From assembly GCA_002715005.1 (NCBI GenBank), contig PAXN01000012.1:19114-58695 (forward strand): a stretch of 39,582 nucleotides of DNA. The letters run 5' to 3'. The translations under genes and the position numbers were made by a program. Under the pieces are notes generated by a model. The model searched no databases. It saw only the letters and a list, made by a program, of their open reading frames with translations, and was not told the origin of the DNA. This DNA is from Rhodospirillaceae bacterium (lineage in GTDB: Bacteria > Pseudomonadota > Alphaproteobacteria > UBA8366). Below, piece after piece: positions 32,958 through 39,582 of the stretch; position 1 is the stretch's first letter; each line of letters starts with the position of its first letter.

Positions 32958-33368
32958 ATGAAACTTGATGCACATCTGAAATTGGCTCACCAATGGGATA
33001 TAACCCTCACCAAACTTGATCTTGAGACGGACTATTTAGCCGTACTTGAATTTTCCATGATGATGGGGACAAGCTTATTAAATGCAGTGTTCCACAAACG
33101 CGGTATTCAGGATGAGGCTTTTGACCAAAATCATACTAACCGACCAGTACTATCTGACGAAATCGAGGCTCGTATCACGCCGGATGTGCGCGAGATGATG
33201 GCAGATATGGCTTATATTGAACGGATGCGGAACCTGCATTGCCGCGCTATTGGCGAAGACCGTTCGGCACCCCGGGTTTTACCCGACTGGGATCCGGCGG
33301 TGGCGGAAAAGTGCGTAATCAATATACGTAAAATACAAGCCTTCACAGAGAAAGTGATAGCGGAATAA
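32958..33368 (+). CDS. Unrecognised 136-residue protein, tandem paralogue B
   Basis: This gene starts nine bases after its paralogue, with GGGGGCGGG before the ATG, and encodes a protein of exactly the same length. The shared core LEFSMMMGTSLLNAVFHKRGI with DQNHTNRP, EARITPDVR and RNLHCR is retained. The two could form a heterodimer or be duplicates with split roles. I see no cofactor motif or known domain, and cannot name a function. Confidence 0.75.
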   Translation: MKLDAHLKLAHQWDITLTKLDLETDYLAVLEFSMMMGTSLLNAVFHKRGIQDEAFDQNHTNRPVLSDEIEARITPDVREMMADMAYIERMRNLHCRAIGEDRSAPRVLPDWDPAVAEKCVINIRKIQAFTEKVIAE

Positions 33369-33583
33369 AATAGAATCTATTGTGGCAAGTGCCTTGGGTC
33401 ATTCTCAACTGAATTACGTCATATAAAGCCACATTTTTTCGCAACTCAACACCGCGTTTGTTGAAAACAAAGACTTATTTTTCGAAATTTTAGATACCGT
33501 TAATGATCAAAAAAAGCTTTGAAGGTTTAGACAGGCTGAAAGATGTGGTTGAGGACCTCTTCGAAGATTGGCCTTTGCGTAAC

Positions 33584-34342
33584 CTACTTTTTCTTTTTTG
33601 TGCGTGTTTTAAGGTTTCGATCAAATAAGTCTAGTAATCGCTTCCAACCTGCATCTGCGAGCCTGGGGTGATAGGGCGCGCGTTCCGCAAACATATAGCC
33701 ATGAAGAGCACCTTTGGGTTGTTCGACAAAATGTTTAAGTTTTGCTTTCTTGAGTGCTTTTTCCAGAACAGGAATAACTTCGTCGGGCACCGTCGGATCG
33801 TTCTCGCCGAAGCTGTAATAGAATTCGGCTTTCGCTTGACCTAAAAAGAGGTGGGGTGAGTCATCAGCATCAATTACAATGCCGACACCATAGAAGGCGG
33901 CAGCTGCTTTGATACGGTGGGGATACCTTGTTGCGGCATTTGTTATGTAGCGCCCACTCATGCAATGTCCAACGCATCCCATCGGCCCATTATACACTTC
34001 CGGTTGGGCGTCGAGATATTGGATCCAAGCATCGGTATCCTCATTTACAGCCATATGACTTAAATGGTTCATTGCAGCTTTGATAACCGTAGTCATGGAA
34101 TCGTCGCGACGCGCTAGATTGAACCGGATCGTGCCAAGTCGGTAATACATATCTGGCACGATGCAGTAATAGCCGGACTTGGCAACACGTCGGGCCATAT
34201 TGCAAATCTCTTCGCGAAAGCCGGGCGCGTCCATATAGAAAATGATTGCTGGGAAGGAACCGTCCTCGTCTGGACAAGCTATGAATGAGGGGCAGAGCCC
34301 ATGTTTGGTCGGCACAGTGACATGGTTTTCCTTCAAGCCCAT
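33584..34342 (-). CDS. Dienelactone hydrolase family protein
   Basis: The 252-residue alpha/beta-hydrolase has the DLH triad: nucleophile C127 in VGHCMSGR, D182 in FGENDPTVP and H214 in GALHGYMF. Cys rather than Ser is typical of dienelactone hydrolases, which open (di)enelactones in modified ortho-cleavage, though many members act on other esters. The C-terminus is unusually basic (TRTKKKK). AGGAGG precedes the ATG at 34342. It stands alone on the minus strand; the 215-base gap to the small paralogues holds no supported gene. Confidence 0.85.
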   Translation of the reverse strand: MGLKENHVTVPTKHGLCPSFIACPDEDGSFPAIIFYMDAPGFREEICNMARRVAKSGYYCIVPDMYYRLGTIRFNLARRDDSMTTVIKAAMNHLSHMAVNEDTDAWIQYLDAQPEVYNGPMGCVGHCMSGRYITNAATRYPHRIKAAAAFYGVGIVIDADDSPHLFLGQAKAEFYYSFGENDPTVPDEVIPVLEKALKKAKLKHFVEQPKGALHGYMFAERAPYHPRLADAGWKRLLDLFDRNLKTRTKKKK

Positions 34343-34767
34343 TATCGTCCCTCCTAGTTATTAGCACCAACTCAGCACAGATGAATTTTCAGACTATCAT
34401 TACCATCACGCGTTACAAAAAAAGATCCTTAAACGTACTAGAAAACCGAATTTCTCGGCTGGCGTCCTTTGGAGGAGTTCGTGTTCTTGGTTTCATGCGT
34501 GCGATGCTCATCTTGTATTGGTTAATGGTGCAGTTCGATATGAGGGCAGGCATGATAAAGTAAAGTTAATACCAGTGCGTTTTCTTGCCCCAAATGGCTT
34601 AAGCAGAGGACTTCAAAGATCCAGGAGGCTTCACATTTATTAGTAGCTTACGCTAGGTGATAGATTTGATAGTTGAAAATTCGAGGTTGGCCCCACTGAG
34701 GTCGCTTAGTTATTTGACGGTGATATGATGTTGCGGAATGAAGAAACAGCGTGAACGGAATTGTACC
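34343..34767. other. Intergenic region with a possible coding remnant
   Basis: This 425-base gap between divergent genes should contain both promoters. A 60-codon plus ORF at 34381-34563 and an open stretch in another plus frame ending at a stop at 34641-34643 (protein-like DAHLVLVNGAVRYEG) may be parts of one frameshifted relic; I recognise no family, and no ribosome-binding site is seen. Confidence 0.3.
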
Positions 34768-35538
34768 ATGTTACTGATCGAACGTTACGGTACGTCACTT
34801 ATTATCAGCATAAACCGACCCGAAGCGGGTAATTCGATAAATGGATCGGTAGCGAAGGATTTTGAGGAGGCGATTGTCCAGGCGGCTGGCGACGAAATCC
34901 TTTGTTGCGTTATCATAACCGGCAGTGGTGATAAGTTTTTTTGCGCTGGGGGAGATATTAAGGAGTACCGATCGGTCAAGCATCGCGATCAATTAGACGC
35001 AGTAATGGGCTGCACCCGTCGCGCTTTGTCCGGTTTGGAGGCGCTCGACATCCCTGTGATTATGGCTATCAATGGTTACTGCCTCGGTGGTGGTTTTGAA
35101 ATGATGCTTGCTGGCGATATACGCATTGCGTCGGCAACCGCTACCTTCGCATTGCCGCAAGTGCGTCTTGGTATTATCCCTGGGTGGCACGGTATCGAAC
35201 GTCTCGTCCAACTGGTTGGCCGCGGAATGGCTGTAATTTTGGCAGCAGGTGGCGAGACGATTGATGCGAAAAAAGCCCAACAGATTGGTTTGGTGGATGA
35301 AGTGGTTGTAGAATGTTCTGTGTTGGAACGGGCATTAGAAATTGGGGCAGATTTTGGGAAAGCAGCGCCGCTTTCACTAAAGGCTGTAAAGAAGGTGGCG
35401 AGAGCAGCCGAAGGAAAAAAAATCGAGCAATCCGAAGATATTTTTGCTGAACTTTGGTTTAGCGCGGACCATCGAGAGGCAGAAGCTGCCTTTGCGGAAA
35501 AACGACAAGCCCATTTTGAGGCACAGCAAACCAAATAG
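34768..35538 (+). CDS. Enoyl-CoA hydratase/isomerase (crotonase) family protein
   Basis: The 256-residue protein has the crotonase oxyanion-hole segments CAGGDIKEY (59-67) and GYCLGGGFEMML (103-114), including E111, equivalent to the first catalytic Glu (E144) of rat hydratase. The second catalytic Glu position (E164) is Gln, in LPQVRLGIIPG (Q131), and GAGG is replaced by GWHG. It may therefore be an isomerase, decarboxylase, hydrolase or lyase of a CoA ester rather than a standard hydratase. The start at 34768 has GGAA seven bases upstream; the ATG at 34738 would add ten residues and has no spaced ribosome-binding site. It leads the beta-oxidation-like gene set. Confidence 0.85.
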   Translation: MLLIERYGTSLIISINRPEAGNSINGSVAKDFEEAIVQAAGDEILCCVIITGSGDKFFCAGGDIKEYRSVKHRDQLDAVMGCTRRALSGLEALDIPVIMAINGYCLGGGFEMMLAGDIRIASATATFALPQVRLGIIPGWHGIERLVQLVGRGMAVILAAGGETIDAKKAQQIGLVDEVVVECSVLERALEIGADFGKAAPLSLKAVKKVARAAEGKKIEQSEDIFAELWFSADHREAEAAFAEKRQAHFEAQQTK

Positions 35539-35699
35539 TGGAAAATTTATCGTACTTATAATTTTTTCTGTGGGCAGAAATCGTCTTCATGCCAAAATGA
35601 GTGAGGTCATTAGGATCAAGGTTTAGATGAGTTCAAAGGTTAAGAAAATCAGTCAAGAACTGATGGGCATACAAATCCGACCAACTCGCTCCGATAGAG

Positions 35700-37427
35700 A
35701 TGACTGAGGTTGCCGTGCCGTATCTATGGGAAAAATCCTATGCATCTGGTGTCAATTGGGGGGCGTCAATTGTTGACGCGCCGCTATGGTCGTTGATTGA
35801 TGATGCCGTGAAGCAGCATGGCGAAAAACCGGCAATCGATTTTTTGGGTCGTAAATATTCCTATAAAGATCTTGGTGCGCTAGTAGATAAAGCTGCCGAG
35901 GGATTCCGTGAGATCGGTGTTCGACAAGGGATTCGGGTTGGCATTTGCTTGCCCAATACCCCTTATTCGGTTGTTTGCTACTTCGCTGTTTTAAAGGCTG
36001 GCGGAACGGTAGTGAATGTGAATCCGCTGTACTCAGAACGCGAACTGGAGCAAATAATTGAGGATGCTGAGATAAAGATTATGGTGAGCATGGATCTACG
36101 CCAGCTTTATCCAAAAGTCGCTAAATTACTGAAAGGGCAATTACTGCAGACGGTCGTGATCTGCCCTATGATCGATATTCTGCCAGCTATAAAGGGGGTT
36201 CTTTTCTCGATTCTGCAACGTAGTAAAATTTCTGATATACCTGAAGATTTGCAGCACGTTCACTTCGATAAGTTGGTTGATAATAATGGCTTGGTAAATA
36301 CGGCGAAAGTTGATCCGGTAAAAGATATCGCTGTTTTACAATATACCGGTGGCACCACTGGTTTGCCGAAAGGTGCCATGCTGACCCACGCCAATGTGCT
36401 GGCCAACGCTCAACAGATTAAACATTGGATGACTAGTATCGATGGGGGTGATGAAAGTGTTTTAGGCGTCATTCCGTTGTTTCATTCATTCGCAATGACG
36501 ACCGTCATGAACCTCTCTTTGATTAGTGGATCGCAGATGTACCTTTTGCCGCGGTTTGATCTGAAAAAAGTGCTCGAAACATTGGCTAAAAATAAGGTGA
36601 CGCTGATGATGGGCGTGCCGACGATTTTTATCGCAATTACCGGCTATGACGATTTACATGATTATGATCTTACAAGTTTGAAGGTTTGTATTTCCGGTGG
36701 TGCGCCCTTGCCAATCGCAGTCAAACAGGAATTCGAGAAGCAAACAGAGTGTTCGCTTGTGGAAGGGTACGGCCTAAGCGAGTGCTCGCCGGTAGTAACT
36801 TGCAATCCTATTGGTGCGGAGAACAAGCAAGGTTCAATCGGTTTGCCGCTTCCCGGTACAGTCGTTGAAATTCGATCCCCTAATGAAGAGAAGGTTTTAA
36901 AGCCGCTTGGCCAAAAGGGCGAAGTTTGTGTCATCGGGCCACAAGTGATGGCGGGTTACCTGGGGCGGGAGGAGGTGACTGCCAAGTCGATGATTAATGG
37001 GCGCTTTCATACCGGCGATGTGGGGTATATTGATGAAGATGGTTATATCTTCTTGGTTGACCGTATAAAGGATTTGATCCTTTGTGGTGGCTATAATGTC
37101 TATCCACGGGTGATCGAAGAAGCCATTCAACTTCATGAAGCTGTTGAAGAGGTAACCGTCATCGGAGTGCCCGATGATTACCGTGGAGAAGCTCCAAAAG
37201 CTTTTGTGAAATTGAAACCCGGTGCTGCACTGACGGATAAGCAACTACTTGAATTTCTGAAAGATAGGCTTTCTCCCATAGAAATGCCGGACTTTGTTGA
37301 ATTCCGTGAGGAGCTGCCCAAGACGATGGTTGGCAAACTATCCAAGAAAGAATTGATCGCCGAAGAAGCCGCTAAGCGGGAAGCTCAGAAATTAATCGTT
37401 GGTCTAGCGGATAATGAGGGAGTGTAA
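35700..37427 (+). CDS. AMP-forming acyl-CoA synthetase (long-chain type)
   Basis: The 575-residue protein is an ANL-superfamily enzyme: P-loop YTGGTTGLPKG (215-225), GYGLSE (356-361), HTGD (437-440), DRIKDLI with GGYNVYP (454-469), and a C-terminal catalytic Lys at K546 in KTMVGK. It activates a carboxylic acid through an acyl-AMP intermediate to its CoA thioester; the length and motifs fit medium- or long-chain FadD-type enzymes, but aryl or branched substrates are not excluded. It lies 161 bases after the crotonase and three bases before the thiolase gene, so the last three genes are one operon. The ribosome-binding site is weak. Confidence 0.88.
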   Translation: MTEVAVPYLWEKSYASGVNWGASIVDAPLWSLIDDAVKQHGEKPAIDFLGRKYSYKDLGALVDKAAEGFREIGVRQGIRVGICLPNTPYSVVCYFAVLKAGGTVVNVNPLYSERELEQIIEDAEIKIMVSMDLRQLYPKVAKLLKGQLLQTVVICPMIDILPAIKGVLFSILQRSKISDIPEDLQHVHFDKLVDNNGLVNTAKVDPVKDIAVLQYTGGTTGLPKGAMLTHANVLANAQQIKHWMTSIDGGDESVLGVIPLFHSFAMTTVMNLSLISGSQMYLLPRFDLKKVLETLAKNKVTLMMGVPTIFIAITGYDDLHDYDLTSLKVCISGGAPLPIAVKQEFEKQTECSLVEGYGLSECSPVVTCNPIGAENKQGSIGLPLPGTVVEIRSPNEEKVLKPLGQKGEVCVIGPQVMAGYLGREEVTAKSMINGRFHTGDVGYIDEDGYIFLVDRIKDLILCGGYNVYPRVIEEAIQLHEAVEEVTVIGVPDDYRGEAPKAFVKLKPGAALTDKQLLEFLKDRLSPIEMPDFVEFREELPKTMVGKLSKKELIAEEAAKREAQKLIVGLADNEGV

Positions 37428-37430
37428 ACC

Positions 37431-38567
37431 ATGAAGTCTGTCGTGATTGCTGAGTATTTACGGTCGCCATTTACCTTCGCCTCGAAGGGCGATATGGCCA
37501 AAATACGCCCTGACTTTATGGCTTCTCAGGTAGTAAAGGCTTTGGTAGTCAAAACGGGCATTGACCCCGCCGAGGTTGAGGATATAATTCTAGGTTGCGC
37601 CTTCCCAGAGGCAGAGCAAGGCATGAATATGGCCCGACTGGTTGTATTAGAGGCCGGTCTTCCGATTTCGGTGGCAGGCGCAACAATTAACCGGTTTTGC
37701 GGCTCATCAATGTACGCCATTCACATGGCGGCTGGCGCCATTCAACTCAATGCTGGAGATGCCTTTATTTGCGGCGGGGTTGAATCCATGTCCCGTGTGC
37801 CCATTGGTGGGTATAATCCTCTGCCAAGTCCTAGTCTTAATGATATTATGCCTGATGCCTATATTTCCATGGGCGATACGGCAGAAAATGTGGCGCGCCA
37901 ATATCAGTTGACGCGTGAAGAGCAAGAGACTTTTGCCGTTGCCAGCCAAGAGAAGGCAACCGCTGCCAGAAACGAAGGGCGCCTGAAAGGCGAAATAGTG
38001 CCAATCGACGGTGGGAATGGCGCGGTGACTGAGGATGGTTGCATTCGTTCGGGTACCACGATGGACGATTTAGCTGGATTACGGCCGGTTTTCGATGAAT
38101 CCGGTACGGTAACTGCGGGCACGTCTTCTCCGTTGACCGACGGTGCCGCGGCTACGCTGGTTTGTACCGAAAATTTTGCATTGAAGAATGATCTCAACCC
38201 GTTGGCGCGCATAAAATCGGTTGCCGTCGCGGGCTGTGCGCCGGAAATCATGGGTATTGGTCCCGTTGCTGCGTCCAAGAAGGCGTTAGAACGCGCGGGT
38301 CTTAGGATAGATGATATTGATGTAGCAGAACTCAATGAGGCGTTTGCATCGCAGTCGCTTGCTTGTTTACGGGATCTCAATTTGGACGTAGCTAAAGTTA
38401 ATTTGGATGGGGGTGCTATCGCTCTAGGTCATCCTCTAGGTGCGACGGGCGCGCGGATTACTGGTAAAGCGGCGCAGATTCTAAAACGCGAAGGAGGAAA
38501 ATACGCACTTTCCACTCAATGTATTGGTGGCGGTCAGGGGATCGCTACTATCATGGAGGCGATCTAA
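37431..38567 (+). CDS. Acetyl-CoA acyltransferase (thiolase)
   Basis: The 378-residue protein is a thiolase, somewhat shorter than the usual 390-400. The nucleophile is C90 in NRFCGSSM; H334 in GGAIALGHPLGATGAR and C364 in TQCIGGGQG complete the active site; ELNEAFASQ is also conserved. It would cleave a 3-ketoacyl-CoA to acetyl-CoA and a shortened acyl-CoA (or run in reverse). Its stop codon directly abuts the GTG of the 3-hydroxyacyl-CoA dehydrogenase, the enzyme that supplies its substrate, so it is part of a beta-oxidation pair. Confidence 0.9.
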   Translation: MKSVVIAEYLRSPFTFASKGDMAKIRPDFMASQVVKALVVKTGIDPAEVEDIILGCAFPEAEQGMNMARLVVLEAGLPISVAGATINRFCGSSMYAIHMAAGAIQLNAGDAFICGGVESMSRVPIGGYNPLPSPSLNDIMPDAYISMGDTAENVARQYQLTREEQETFAVASQEKATAARNEGRLKGEIVPIDGGNGAVTEDGCIRSGTTMDDLAGLRPVFDESGTVTAGTSSPLTDGAAATLVCTENFALKNDLNPLARIKSVAVAGCAPEIMGIGPVAASKKALERAGLRIDDIDVAELNEAFASQSLACLRDLNLDVAKVNLDGGAIALGHPLGATGARITGKAAQILKREGGKYALSTQCIGGGQGIATIMEAI

Positions 38568-39582
38568 GTGGCGGAAATAAGAAAAGCTGCGGTGATTGGT
38601 GCCGGTGTTATGGGAGCGGGTATCGCTGCTCAAATCGCCAATGGTGGTGTTCCGGTTCTCCTGTTGGATGTTGTCAAAGAAAAAGAGGAAGACCGAAGCG
38701 CTATTACGAAAGAGGCTATCCAGCGTCTATTGAAATCCGACCCGGCACCGCTGATGCATAAAAGAAATGCCCGTCTTATTACGCCGGGTAATATCGAAGA
38801 TGATTTGGATCAACTTGGAGAATGCGATTGGATCATTGAGGCGGTCATCGAGAACATTGATATAAAGCGGTCGCTCTATGAGAAAATTGATCTAGCCCGG
38901 AGGCCGGGATCGATAATATCTTCCAACACGTCGACCATACCACTTAGCCAGCTAACCGATGGGATGCGGGAAGGATTGGAAAAAGATTTTCTTATCACTC
39001 ATTTTTTTAATCCGCCTCGCTATATGCGCTTATTGGAATTGGTAGCGGGTACCAAGACCCGGTCCGATGCGCCTAAAACGATCCGTAATTTCGCTGACCG
39101 AACCCTTGGAAAGAGCGTAGTAGTTTGTAATGATACTCCAGGTTTTATTGCTAACAGGATTGGCATTTTTTGGCTGCAATGCGCTGTGGTTGAGGCCATG
39201 GACCGGGGAATATCGATTGAAGAGGCAGACGCAATAATTGGTCCGCCAGCCGGTATTCCGCGTACCGGTGTGTTTGGGCTTTTAGATATGGTCGGTCTCG
39301 ATTTAATGCCCAAAGTGCTTTCCAGCATGGCCGCAGGCTTGCCCGAAAACGACCCCTTTCATAGCGTTTATCGTCCGCCGGAAATGATCGAAAAAATGGT
39401 TGCTAGCGGCTATACAGGCCGGAAAGGCAACGGTGGTTTTTATCGCCTCAACAAAGAGGGCGGGCAACAGGTCAAAGAGGCCATTGACTTAGTGACTGGC
39501 GATTATGCCAAGGCAACGAAACCCAGCTTTGATAGTGTTGAAGCCTCAAAGAAGGGCGGTTTGCGGGCGTTACTAAATCACC
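38568..39582 (+). CDS. 3-hydroxyacyl-CoA dehydrogenase, FadB-like, C-terminus cut by window edge
   Basis: The frame starts at GTG 38568, immediately after the thiolase stop, with GGAGG eight bases upstream, and stays open for 338 codons to the window edge. An NAD-binding GAGVMGAG motif (11-18), the SSNTSTIP loop, the catalytic THFFNPP segment and NDTPGFIANRIG are typical of the 3-hydroxyacyl-CoA dehydrogenase domain of FadB/FadJ. No crotonase domain lies at the N-terminus; a C-terminal crotonase domain may follow outside the window, as in the reversed-order multifunctional enzymes, or the protein may be a stand-alone dehydrogenase. Confidence 0.88.
   Translation, partial: MAEIRKAAVIGAGVMGAGIAAQIANGGVPVLLLDVVKEKEEDRSAITKEAIQRLLKSDPAPLMHKRNARLITPGNIEDDLDQLGECDWIIEAVIENIDIKRSLYEKIDLARRPGSIISSNTSTIPLSQLTDGMREGLEKDFLITHFFNPPRYMRLLELVAGTKTRSDAPKTIRNFADRTLGKSVVVCNDTPGFIANRIGIFWLQCAVVEAMDRGISIEEADAIIGPPAGIPRTGVFGLLDMVGLDLMPKVLSSMAAGLPENDPFHSVYRPPEMIEKMVASGYTGRKGNGGFYRLNKEGGQQVKEAIDLVTGDYAKATKPSFDSVEASKKGGLRALLNH

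Noticed and set aside
33503-33628. 41-codon plus-strand ORF beginning MIKKSFEGLDRL
   Set aside because: No ribosome-binding site, and its end overlaps the convergent dienelactone-hydrolase gene; probably chance.

Overview
The window reads as chromosomal DNA of a moderate-GC proteobacterium, most likely a marine-type alphaproteobacterium. The evidence is a complete general amino-acid ABC transporter of the Aap type in alphaproteobacterial order (J-Q-M-P), a sulfoacetaldehyde acetyltransferase (Xsc) with an IclR-type regulator nearby, and many catabolic enzymes of small organic acids. There is no phage, insertion sequence, CRISPR array or rRNA. One tRNA gene, tRNA-Leu(UAA), is present. Taxonomy is inferred from gene content only.

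Layout. (1) 1-3324, minus strand: a CmcJ/NvfI-type oxidoreductase, a thiamine-diphosphate (ThDP) enzyme and an MmgE/PrpD protein cut by the window edge. (2) 3424-6627, plus: a decayed fragment of an isocitrate-lyase/PEP-mutase family gene, then an intact paralogue followed by the large and small subunits of an aconitase-like hydratase. This trio resembles the dimethylmaleate hydratase / dimethylmalate lyase set. (3) 7104-9973, minus: a Sel1-repeat lipoprotein and a luciferase-like flavin oxidoreductase. (4) 10139-14272, plus: two tandem class II aldolase paralogues with a good terminator, a CinA-type molybdopterin-binding-domain protein and an overlapping alkaline-phosphatase-superfamily enzyme. 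(5) 14528-20999: tRNA-Leu, an IclR regulator, and a divergent sulfonate locus. Its minus arm is SauS-like acylating aldehyde dehydrogenase then SucC-like and SucD-like CoA-ligase subunits; its plus arm is xsc. The 309-base divergent region carries two matching palindromes 50 bases apart. (6) 21561-29736, plus: a DUF3604/PHP-like hydrolase translationally coupled to a phosphosulfolactate-synthase (ComA) family protein, a glutathione-transferase-like protein, then aapJQMP. (7) 29733-32385, minus: a ThDP enzyme and an NAD-dependent epimerase. (8) 32538-33368, plus: two unrecognised tandem 136-residue paralogues. (9) 33584-39582: a dienelactone-hydrolase-like protein (minus), then a crotonase, acyl-CoA synthetase, thiolase and 3-hydroxyacyl-CoA dehydrogenase (plus, last one partial), a beta-oxidation-type set.

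How the genes may work together. The clearest pathway is sulfoacetate degradation: a two-subunit NDP-forming ligase would make sulfoacetyl-CoA, SauS would reduce it to sulfoacetaldehyde, and Xsc would split that into acetyl phosphate and sulfite, under control of the IclR protein. The ComA-like gene just downstream belongs to a family that joins sulfite to phosphoenolpyruvate, so a sulfite-producing and a potentially sulfite-using module sit side by side. The DUF3604-ComA pair is the best candidate here for something undescribed. No phosphotransacetylase, sulfite exporter or dedicated sulfonate transporter is present in the window.
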